In this document: positions 34,851 to 42,674 of the stretch, one piece after another
Position numbering within the stretch: position 1 is the stretch's first letter
How the letters are laid out: each line of letters starts with the position of its first letter
Notes under the pieces: model-generated
Seen by the model: only the letters and a program-made list of their open reading frames with translations
Databases searched by the model: none
What the model was told of the DNA's origin: nothing
Assembly (NCBI GenBank): GCA_937891465.1
Contig: CALAHF010000104.1
Span: 24,501-88,500 of the forward strand
From: an uncultured Verrucomicrobiales bacterium
Lineage (GTDB): Bacteria > Verrucomicrobiota > Verrucomicrobiia > Verrucomicrobiales > DEV007
Direction: 5' to 3'
DNA: 64,000 bases
Translations under genes and position numbers: made by a program

Positions 34851-35357
34851 TTAGCCTTCGACGAGTTCGTTGAGCTTTTTCATGACTTCAGCTTTGTCGT
34901 TGCTGATCATGGTGCCGTCGGGCTTCAGCAGCACAACGTTCGGGATGAACCCGGTAGAACCAGTCTTAATAAGCTCTTGGGCCTTATCGCGGCCTTCGAG
35001 TTTCAAACCTGGAAAGTTTACTTTTTTGACATACGCATCGTTTCCAGCCTTCTCCCGGTCGTATCCGACCAGAACGAGCTGAAATTTACTTTTGTCACCG
35101 AGAGCGAGATTTTTTTCATTGATCGAAGCCAACTGCTTCGTTACTGCGCCACAAGCGCCTCACCACGAGGCAGAGTGATAGAGCACGTAAAATTCCGGAG
35201 CGCCTTTGAGCTCGGCATCAACGATTTTATTTTCTTGAGCGACGATCAGCTTGCCCTTGAGCGTTGCTGAAACTTTGTCGTCCGCGGCCTTGTCCTGAGC
35301 ATTCAGGCTCGCGGCAAGCCCGACGAGGGCGACCGCTGCAAATTTAATTAATTTCAT
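34851..35357 (-). CDS. Thioredoxin-fold protein, probable selenoprotein (U at position 66)
   Basis: A 168-residue exported protein if TGA at 35160-35162 is read as selenocysteine. Signal peptide 1-20 (AASLNAQ); then a thioredoxin fold of the tryparedoxin/nucleoredoxin type. The active site reads HSASW-U66-G-A-C69, exactly where relatives have WCxxC. Coding character continues past the TGA: VLVGYDREK, KKVNFPGLKLEG, and GFIPNVVLLKPDG with the cis-proline loop, ending at a TAA. A SECIS-like hairpin sits 25 nt downstream. Other genes here use TGA as a stop, so the code is not altered. The rival reading is a recent TGC/TGT to TGA mutation. Confidence 0.75.
35124..35140 (-). promoter_or_regulatory. 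SECIS-like hairpin downstream of the UGA codon
   Basis: On the transcript: a perfect 6-bp stem CGAAGC/GCTTCG with a five-base loop AGTTG, starting 19 nt after UGA and with the loop 25 nt after it. The bacterial SECIS consensus asks for a short stem with a small apical loop holding G in its first two bases, 16-37 nt past UGA. All conditions are met. Weak point: the stem is short and some such hairpins occur by chance. Confidence 0.6.
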
Positions 35358-35498
35358 GGGTTTTGTATGGGTGTGGTTCAAAGTCTGAAACGATACAGCG
35401 GCATCCAGCATAGAACTTTTCTAAAAATTCTACCTTTTCTTAGTTCGTCGCATCATTGTGAGCTTGTCGAATTGGGTTCGATACGGCTCAATTTTAAA

Positions 35499-36926
35499 AT
35501 GAAACACCGACTTGCTGCAGGAGTGGCACTGGCCATCACTACCCTTTTCTTTTCGGGAAAAATTGAGGCAGCTGATCAGCCGAATTTCCTCATCATCGTC
35601 GCTGATGATTGCACCCACAATGATCTGTCGATCTATGGCGGGCGAAACGCGAAGACGCCCAATATCGATGCGCTGGCTGCGGGCGGACTCACATTTAACA
35701 ACGCTTACCTTTCAGAAGCGATGTGTCAGCCGTGTCGCGCTGAACTTTATTCCGGCCAATTCCCAATGCGAAATGGCTGTGCGTGGAATCATTCAGCCAG
35801 TCGCGCGACAACCAAAAGCCTTCCGCATTTTCTAGAGCCGGCTGGCTATCGCGTCGGACTTTCTGGAAAAGTTCATGTGAAACCCGCTAAAACATTTCCT
35901 TTTGAAGTTGTTCCCGGTTTCGAAAAAAGCTGCGTTCGGGATGTTACCCAGGATCATGATCTCGCACCCATGAATGAATTCATGACCCGCGATGACAAAG
36001 CGCCGTTTTGTCTCGTGGTTGCTCTCGTTGATCCGCACGTTCCGTGGACAATGGGCGATGCCTCTCAATATCCGCCAAAGAAAATCAAGCTGCCCGCCAA
36101 CCTTGCTGATACTCCTCTGACCCGCGATCACTTCGGTGATTACCTCGCTGAAATCACATACATGGATGGCCAGGTCGGCGATATCATGGCTGCGCTCGAA
36201 GCTTCCGGCAAAAAGGAAGAGACCATCGTTCTTTTCACGTCCGAGCAAGGGTCTCAGTTCCCCGGTTGCAAATGGACAAACTGGGATACCGGCGTTCACA
36301 CCGCTTTGGTTGCTTCATGGCCAGATAAAATCGCTGCCGGAAAACGGACCGACGCCATCGTTCAATACGCTGACATCGCCCCAACGTTGCTCGAGCTTGC
36401 CTCAGCCAAAAACCCAACCGATCAAACCTTTGACGGCATCAGCTTCGCCGACGTGTTGCTCAGCAAAGCAGACACCCATCGTGAATTTGCTTTCGGAATT
36501 CACAACAATCTTCCCGAAGGCCCGTCCTATCCGATCCGCACGGTGACTGATGGCCAATTCCGCTACATTCGAAATTTGATGCCTGACGAGCTTTACATTG
36601 AAAAACACCTCATGGGCGGCGGACGTTTTAATAATCCGTATTGGGCGACATGGGTCGGAGCAGATCCACTCAAGCAAAAGCCCGCCTACGATCTCGTAAA
36701 ACGCTACATGAGCCGTCCCGCCGAGCAGCTTTATTTCACGGCGAGCGATCCCTATGAAATGAAAAATCTCGCGGATGATCCGGCTCACGCTGAATTGAAA
36801 AAGAAACTCAGCGCTGAATTGGATGCGTGGATGAAGGCTCAGAATGATCCCGGTGCTGCGGTGGATACGCCCGAGGAACTGAAGAATTCACGGCAGGGGA
36901 AGCATCAGTTTGGGAATGCGGATTGA
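35499..36926 (+). CDS. Secreted sulfatase (CxPCR type)
   Basis: A 475-residue protein starting MKHRLAAG with signal peptide (cleavage about residue 24, KIEAAD). The metal site DD near 33-34 (IVADDCTHND) and the formylglycine motif C76-Q-P-C79-R80 match type I sulfatases, where the cysteine is converted to formylglycine and attacks the sulfate ester. Further aspartates and HVPW (about 180) line the site. It resembles heparan N-sulfatase-like enzymes by its CAWNHS-type loop, but the substrate is uncertain. It is divergent from the selenoprotein candidate. Confidence 0.85.
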   Translation: MKHRLAAGVALAITTLFFSGKIEAADQPNFLIIVADDCTHNDLSIYGGRNAKTPNIDALAAGGLTFNNAYLSEAMCQPCRAELYSGQFPMRNGCAWNHSASRATTKSLPHFLEPAGYRVGLSGKVHVKPAKTFPFEVVPGFEKSCVRDVTQDHDLAPMNEFMTRDDKAPFCLVVALVDPHVPWTMGDASQYPPKKIKLPANLADTPLTRDHFGDYLAEITYMDGQVGDIMAALEASGKKEETIVLFTSEQGSQFPGCKWTNWDTGVHTALVASWPDKIAAGKRTDAIVQYADIAPTLLELASAKNPTDQTFDGISFADVLLSKADTHREFAFGIHNNLPEGPSYPIRTVTDGQFRYIRNLMPDELYIEKHLMGGGRFNNPYWATWVGADPLKQKPAYDLVKRYMSRPAEQLYFTASDPYEMKNLADDPAHAELKKKLSAELDAWMKAQNDPGAAVDTPEELKNSRQGKHQFGNAD

Positions 36927-37099
36927 AATGGTTGCGGGGTTTGATTTGGATCACCGATCCGAAAATTCATTCAACAGCCTCCAAGGCAGAAATCTGAAAG
37001 TTAGCCATCTCAGATGCAAACTGAAGCGCTGCTGAAATCTGATCATGGCACTTCTCGGGAATCACTGCCTGCAAGTGCTCCTGGAATCTTGGCTACAAA
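36927..37099. other. Region behind the sulfatase, with a possible gene remnant
   Basis: Read on the minus strand from 37092 to a TGA at 36967-36969, about 40 codons encode an amphipathic stretch (QEHLQAVIPEK then QISAALQFASEMANF) that looks like a C-terminal fragment. It has no start, family or neighbour to confirm it. Nothing else is seen in the region. Confidence 0.25.
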
Positions 37100-37739
37100 T
37101 CACTTACTTTCCCTGTGTGGCTTGCCATCTTGAAATAGCGCTAAGCGATCAGAAAATTCCTTTTTTCTTCTTTCGACGTGGCGAGAGAAATAGCCTTTTC
37201 CTGAGTTTCAACCGCAGCATCAAAATTTCCGATTTCGGCAAGAGCTACAGCCAGCGTGTCCAAATCTGACGGATTTTTCATATTCTCTTGCCTTGCTTCA
37301 ATGGTTGCAAACTCGCCCGCTTTTTTCCCATCGCGAAGTGCGCATCTGGATACTCAGGGTTAACCCGCAATGCTTCCCCGTAATCATTCAGTACGCTGCC
37401 AAAATCTCCTGATCTTTCTTTGGCGTAGCCACGATTATAAAAAAGGAAAGCCAGCCGAGGGTCATCTCGGTTCCCAGTCATTTCAATTGCAACGGCGATA
37501 GATTTGTCAAAGTCGGCGAATGCTTTGTCAAATTGTTCTAAATATGAGTGGCAATTCCCTCGGTTGGCGAAAAAACCGGGGTTATTCGAATCAAGTTCAA
37601 TGACCTTCGTGTAAAGGGGGATGGCCGCCTCGTATTCACCGCTGTCGTATGCCGCCTATGCATCTGCAGCTAACTGCTCGTCGGATGAGCAAGAGACCAT
37701 AAATACTGCGATTATCGAGATTGCGACTACTATTTTCAT
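37100..37739 (-). pseudogene. Decayed TPR lipoprotein gene (nonsense plus two frameshifts)
   Basis: Start at 37739 with a lipoprotein signal (VFMVSCSSDEQ). TPR units follow: YDSGEYEAAIPLYTKVIELDS, NRGNCHSYLEQFDKAFADF, FYNRGYAKERSGDFG. Three lesions: an in-frame TAG at 37656-37658 after residue 27; a -1 shift at the run of six A (37321-37326), after which frame GEFATIEARQE...ALAEIGNFDAA continues; and a -1 shift at 37153-37156, giving DRLALFQDGKPHRE, a typical TPR C-terminus, to a stop at 37100-37102. Each piece is clearly of the same TPR protein, so the gene was once whole. Two shifts fall in homopolymers, so sequencing error remains possible for those. Confidence 0.75.
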
Positions 37740-37926
37740 GATTTTGTTATGAGCGAATGTCCAAATTTATTGCGGCACAATCGAGTGCGCGTGACTTGTG
37801 AGAGGCATCAAAATCAATCAGTTCTTCATTGTCAAGATTTTCACCTCTATCTGAAAGCCCACATTACCTCCCCCTCAATCGAGCGATTGAATCCCAGCCG
37901 GGAACACGTCATTATCCACTCTGATC

Positions 37927-39519
37927 ATGAAATTTCTTTCCGCGTTTTTCCTTATCATCCTTTCGGCGGCGTTATCCTTCTCTGCTGATCGCCCCAACAT
38001 CGTCCTCATGATGGTTGATGATTTGGGATACTCAGATTTCGGCTGCTATGGCTCAGAAATTGAAACGCCGAATATCGATGCACTGGCTTCGGGTGGATTG
38101 CGGTTCTCTAGGTTCTACAACACGGCGAAATGCCATTCATCGCGGGTTTCACTGCTGACGGGGCTGTATTGCAATCAGGCCGGTTCGGCCAAATTGAATC
38201 GGGGCGTGACGCTTGCGGAAGTGCTGGGGAAAGCGGGTTACTCGACTGCCATGGTTGGGAAATGGCACCTCGATAAAGAACCGACTGATCGAGGATTCGA
38301 GAAATATTTCGGCCACCTCTCGGGAGCGACCAATTTCTTCACGGGAGACGATACGTTTCGCCTGAATGGCAACAAGTGGGATGACTTCGACGACGATTTC
38401 TACACGACGGATGCGTTTTACGATTACTCGAAGCTGTTTCTCGATGAGATGAACACGGCTGACAAAGAGAAGCCGTTTTTCCTCTACGTCGCATTCAACG
38501 CGCCGCATTACCCGCTGCATGTTCGCGAAGAAGATTATCGGAAATATGAAGGCAAATATGATGCCGGCTGGGATGTCATTCGTGAAGCGCGTCTCAAAAA
38601 ACAGCGCGAGCTCGGGTTGTATCCGGAAAGCTGGGACCCTGCTCCGCGTCCTGAATTGGTTCCTGCGTGGAATTCGCTTTCGGATAAAGATAAAAAATGG
38701 GATTCCCGCCGCATGACAGCTTTTGCAGGAATGGTTGATCGTGTTGATCAAGTCATCGGAAAGCTCGTCGCAGATCTCAAAGCCAAGGGTGAATACGAAA
38801 ACACGCTGATCATGCTGTGCGCGGACAACGGTGCTTGTCCGTTTGACCGCACCACTGGCGCAGACAAAGAGCCATGGGACGCGGAAAGTTACTGGTGCTA
38901 CGACACCGGCTGGTCGCACGTCGGCAATGTGCCATTTCGACTTCATAAACAAAATCAGCACGAAGGTGGAATTTCCAGCCCAATGATCGCGCACTGGCCT
39001 GCGGGGATGAAGGCTGAAGCAGGTTCGATAACCGCGCAACCCGCACACCTCATCGATTTTATGGCGACCGCGATCGACGTTGCTGACACGGAGTATCCGC
39101 AATCATGGCCCGGCATTGAGCTGGAGGCGTTGCAGGGGAAATCGCTCGTCCCGATTTTCAATGACGGAACTCGCGAGCCTCACGACGATTTGTATTTCCA
39201 GTTCTCAACCAACCGCGCGATCCGTCAGGGGAAATGGAAGCTCGTGAGTCATCGTCGCGCCAAGTGGGAACTCTACGACATCGAAACGGATGGAACCGAG
39301 ATGCATGATCTCGCGGACAAAAATCCCGACGTTGTTACGAAGCTCGCTAAACGCTGGCAGGAAATGGCGAAAATGGATCACACAACTGGAAATTCCGCAG
39401 CGCCTGTGACTGATAAAAAGCCACCACTTTTGAAAAAAGATGGCCGACCCGAAGGAGGAGACGGCGTTGGTAAAGCGAAGAAAAAAGGACAGGGGAAGAA
39501 AAAAGAGAAGTCGAAGTAA
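37927..39519 (+). CDS. Secreted sulfatase with atypical CHSSR site
   Basis: A 530-residue protein with a signal peptide (1-19, LSFSAD). The metal pair is in MMVDDLGYSD (about 29-38). The formylglycine position reads C69-H-S-S-R73: the proline of the canonical C-x-P-S-R is serine here. Further active-site motifs GKWHLDKE (about 110) and NAPHYPLH (about 190) are intact. The C-terminus is a Lys/Gly-rich tail (GKAKKKGQGKKKEKSK), shared with other sulfatases of this region. Substrate unknown. Confidence 0.82.
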   Translation: MKFLSAFFLIILSAALSFSADRPNIVLMMVDDLGYSDFGCYGSEIETPNIDALASGGLRFSRFYNTAKCHSSRVSLLTGLYCNQAGSAKLNRGVTLAEVLGKAGYSTAMVGKWHLDKEPTDRGFEKYFGHLSGATNFFTGDDTFRLNGNKWDDFDDDFYTTDAFYDYSKLFLDEMNTADKEKPFFLYVAFNAPHYPLHVREEDYRKYEGKYDAGWDVIREARLKKQRELGLYPESWDPAPRPELVPAWNSLSDKDKKWDSRRMTAFAGMVDRVDQVIGKLVADLKAKGEYENTLIMLCADNGACPFDRTTGADKEPWDAESYWCYDTGWSHVGNVPFRLHKQNQHEGGISSPMIAHWPAGMKAEAGSITAQPAHLIDFMATAIDVADTEYPQSWPGIELEALQGKSLVPIFNDGTREPHDDLYFQFSTNRAIRQGKWKLVSHRRAKWELYDIETDGTEMHDLADKNPDVVTKLAKRWQEMAKMDHTTGNSAAPVTDKKPPLLKKDGRPEGGDGVGKAKKKGQGKKKEKSK

Positions 39520-39540
39520 TACGCTTGGTTCTAAAAATTC

Positions 39541-39585
39541 ACGAATCAACAGGGTGCGTTCGATGACTCGATAGGGTACGTTCGT
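39541..39585. repeat. AACAGGGT repeat, copy 6 (direct pair)
   Basis: Two direct units, AACAGGGTGCGTTCG and GATAGGGTACGTTCG, 21 bp apart. It begins 21 bp behind the sulfatase stop. Confidence 0.8.
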
Positions 39586-39629
39586 GAGGATTGTTTTCGT
39601 GGGTGAAATCCCTATGATCAGGCCTCCCC

Positions 39630-41072
39630 ATGGCTGACTTTCTCAAACAAAACAAAATCCCAGTGATCCTTGCGATCGTTTGGATGATGTTGTGGGCAGA
39701 TTGGTCAGCGTGGTACCTGCTCCCAACTTGGTTTCATTGGATCGGCTTCACCGCCTCTTCCGTCGGGATTTGGGTGTGGCATTTCAAATGGGCACGCCGA
39801 CAAAATTTCAGAGCTGAACAACGTCGCTGGTGTCAGCTTCCCGTTTTCCTGCTCACGTGGCAGTGGTCGGTCTTCGCGGCGCGTGAATTGGGGTGGTCGC
39901 CTGTTGCTAAATTTCTCGCGATCACTGGACTTTCGATTCTCTTTCTCGCGGGTCTCGCCGCAGCAATCTGGTATGTTGAATTGGGATCGCGAAGATTTGC
40001 TGTCTCTAACTCTGCTGCTGCGATGACTGATGGCACTCGAGTTTGGAACTTGGCGAATTTGGAAGCGTGGTATTTTCGAAAAAAGAATCAAAAGCTCGAT
40101 CAATCGCTGTGGACTTTTATTTGCTACTTCGTCGTATTTTTTCTGCTGATTTTTCTACTGACTCGTTTGCCGGGCTGTCGGGAAATGTATGAAATGCCAG
40201 CAGGCGGTGGAGAGCAGGCTCAGCTGCAAGTGGTCAAAATTCAGAAAGTGATCAAGAAGAAGCTGATCATCAACCCGTTCAGCTCGATTATTTTTAATCC
40301 TCCGCCGATCGAAGACATCAAGCTGCAGTTTCAGGAACTGACCAAACACGCTTACCAAGTCGGCTACGGAAAAGGCGAAGGCGCGGGATTTTCTGGCGGG
40401 ACCAATCGAGGAAAAGTCCGTTTTATAAGAATCCAATATCAGGGCGGAGATTGGGACCAAGATTTCGGCGTAGGCTCCGATTTGAACATGTTGTTGGAAT
40501 ACGGAATCCGCACCGGCCACAAAGTGAATGATCGCACCGAGTCGCGCACGATTTCGCAGCTGAAGAATTTCCCCATCGGTAAAAGCCCACCGTTTCTCTA
40601 CATGACTGGTCAACGGGGACTTTCGATTTCAAACTCGGAAGTCGAAGTGTTGCGCGAATACATCACCGACAAGCACGGGATGCTCTTCGCCGACAACGGC
40701 GGCAGCGGCGGCTGGCACGGGCAATTTTTCGGGCTGATGCAGAAAGTTCTGCCGAAGGTGAAACCTGTGAAAGTTCCACTCGATCATCCGATTCACACGA
40801 CTCCTTATCAAATTCCGTTTCTGCCCTACGTTGCTCCTCACGGCGGGAAAGATGCCTGGGGCTGGGTCGTCGACGGCCGACTCGTTGCTTATTATCATCC
40901 CGGAGATATCGGCGACGCCTGGGCTGACGGCCACGCCGGCGTGAAGCGCGAAATTTGGGAATATTGCTACCAACTCGGTACCAACGTGATTTTTTACTCA
41001 CACTCTGAATACAACAAATGGCTCGATACTCTTCAACAAAACAACGACTCTGCGCCGTCCTCCTCGGAATAA
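39630..41072 (+). CDS. DUF4159 domain protein with N-terminal membrane helices
   Basis: A 480-residue protein. The first 190 residues hold four membrane segments (about 15-35, 38-52, 75-110, 150-178). A periplasmic or cytoplasmic DUF4159 domain follows, with FGVGSDLNMLLEYGIRTG, FLYMTGQRGLSISNSEVEVL and FADNGGSGGW; the family is uncharacterised and has a flavodoxin-like look. It overlaps the following TPR gene by 55 bp. Confidence 0.75.
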   Translation: MADFLKQNKIPVILAIVWMMLWADWSAWYLLPTWFHWIGFTASSVGIWVWHFKWARRQNFRAEQRRWCQLPVFLLTWQWSVFAARELGWSPVAKFLAITGLSILFLAGLAAAIWYVELGSRRFAVSNSAAAMTDGTRVWNLANLEAWYFRKKNQKLDQSLWTFICYFVVFFLLIFLLTRLPGCREMYEMPAGGGEQAQLQVVKIQKVIKKKLIINPFSSIIFNPPPIEDIKLQFQELTKHAYQVGYGKGEGAGFSGGTNRGKVRFIRIQYQGGDWDQDFGVGSDLNMLLEYGIRTGHKVNDRTESRTISQLKNFPIGKSPPFLYMTGQRGLSISNSEVEVLREYITDKHGMLFADNGGSGGWHGQFFGLMQKVLPKVKPVKVPLDHPIHTTPYQIPFLPYVAPHGGKDAWGWVVDGRLVAYYHPGDIGDAWADGHAGVKREIWEYCYQLGTNVIFYSHSEYNKWLDTLQQNNDSAPSSSE

Positions 41073-42550
41073 TCAGTCTTTCCGGAACGGGGCTGGCCCA
41101 AAAGCTGTCGTGGTCGGAACAGATTCCGATCGAGTCCTTCAAAGGAATGCGCGAGGTGGAGCGCTACCAGATGAAGGTTGCGGAAAAACATTATCTGAAG
41201 GGCGAATACAAAATCGCGCTCGATGAATATGAGAAATTTCTCGGGCTCTACGAAACGAGCTCTGGCGCTGCTTATTCGCAACTGATGTGGAGTCATTGCC
41301 TTGTGAAATTGCGAAAGGTGAACACGGCGATTCGTGACGGCTTTCAATCGGTCATCGACTACTGGCCACAATCGGAAGAAGCAGTCATGGCTTCGTATTT
41401 AATAGCAAAATCTTATCAGGAAATCGGCGAAACTAAGAAAGCAACCGCGGCTTATCGGCAATTGATGGAAGCCTATCCTGATGGACAAACCACCATTTTA
41501 GCGAAAATGAATTTGCTGGAGATGGCAAAGACCGCTCAGGAAAACGACACGGTATTGGACCTGCTGGAAGAACTCACGTTCGAAACCAAACGGAATGAAA
41601 ACTCGAAAGGTCATTGCGAGCAGGCTTCCCGGGAATTGGCGCAGTTTTATTTTCGTAATGGAGATTTCGCCAACGCCATAAAGGCACTCGGAACCACTTA
41701 CACAAAGGACAACAATTTAGATCACTACATTTCAGAATATGGAAGACCCGCCATTCAGCATTTGAATCGTGCCGACGAGACCAAAGAAAAAGCCTCGAAG
41801 CTGGCGGATCAAATGATTGCGCATTTTGAAAAATCAATCCCCACCGACGTCTCGGAAGATCCCGCAAAGAAAATCGCTCGAGACTCCCTGAATCGGATTG
41901 CGGCTACCTATGGATCGGCTGGCAAAAAAGAAAGCGTCCTCACGACCTACGAACGAATTGGGAAACTCCTTGGCAGTGATGATTCATTGCTCGGCCAGAT
42001 CGCCGCTTATCATCGCGGCAACGGTGAGCGCGACAAAGCACGCGACATTTATTTGAAATACGAAAACCAAATCGCAGGCAAAGGAGCCATCGCCAGAATG
42101 CTGCGGGAGGAAGGGAAACTCGACGAATCCATTGCGGTTTATCGCGAACTGATTGATGCGGACACGAGCCGCCTGAATGATTACCTCTGGGCGATCGCCG
42201 AGTGCTATGAAGGGAAAAAAGAATGGAAAAACGCCATTCAGACCTATCGCCAAATCGATCGTTTCCCGTCGAACTACTTTCGGATGGCCAGTTGCCATCG
42301 CCGCTTAAAAGAATGGAAAGAAGCGCTCAGTCTGCTGGCCCAATGCAAATCAGACGAACGGAACGCGCCCGAAGCGATGATTCAAATCGCTCAGACTTAT
42401 GAACAAGCCGGCCAGCGGGAAAACGCGATCAAAGCCTTTCAACTCACGTGCCGAACTCACCCGAAAAGCAGCCAGGCAAGTCGTGCTCACGCTCATTTGC
42501 AGAGCAAATACGACATCACCGTGACGCTGGGTGGCGCGAAGGATGAGTGA
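41018..42550 (+). CDS. Secreted TPR-repeat protein
   Basis: A 510-residue protein with signal peptide (about 1-28, GTGLAQ) and tandem TPR units across the rest: EKHYLKGEYKIALDEYEKF (about 53), AKSYQEIGETKKATAAYRQ (about 130), AECYEGKKEWKNAIQTY and AQTYEQAGQRENAIKAF near the end. TPR arrays bind other proteins, so it probably scaffolds an envelope complex with the DUF4159 protein, whose gene overlaps it by 55 bp. The overlap is long but the start gives a proper signal peptide. Confidence 0.78.
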   Translation: MARYSSTKQRLCAVLLGIISLSGTGLAQKLSWSEQIPIESFKGMREVERYQMKVAEKHYLKGEYKIALDEYEKFLGLYETSSGAAYSQLMWSHCLVKLRKVNTAIRDGFQSVIDYWPQSEEAVMASYLIAKSYQEIGETKKATAAYRQLMEAYPDGQTTILAKMNLLEMAKTAQENDTVLDLLEELTFETKRNENSKGHCEQASRELAQFYFRNGDFANAIKALGTTYTKDNNLDHYISEYGRPAIQHLNRADETKEKASKLADQMIAHFEKSIPTDVSEDPAKKIARDSLNRIAATYGSAGKKESVLTTYERIGKLLGSDDSLLGQIAAYHRGNGERDKARDIYLKYENQIAGKGAIARMLREEGKLDESIAVYRELIDADTSRLNDYLWAIAECYEGKKEWKNAIQTYRQIDRFPSNYFRMASCHRRLKEWKEALSLLAQCKSDERNAPEAMIQIAQTYEQAGQRENAIKAFQLTCRTHPKSSQASRAHAHLQSKYDITVTLGGAKDE

Positions 42551-42674
42551 CCAAGATTGACGAAGGAATGCGGTGAGTTCGCGATTAATTGGCACTGGTG
42601 AATTTGTTTTCGCAATTTCCCCATTTTTAGTCACAATTAGCACCCAAAATCGCAATTTGGATACCGCTTTAAAC

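Noticed and set aside
35160..35162. TGA read as tryptophan (altered genetic code)
   Set aside because: Many intact genes in the window end in TGA with close neighbours or overlaps, so TGA works as a stop.
37656..37658. In-frame TAG read as pyrrolysine in the TPR gene
   Set aside because: The gene also has two frameshifts and no Pyl machinery or methylamine gene is near; decay or sequencing error is simpler.
38149..39102. 317-codon open frame antisense to the sulfatase at 37.9 kb
   Set aside because: The sulfatase on the plus strand carries all conserved motifs; the antisense frame has none.
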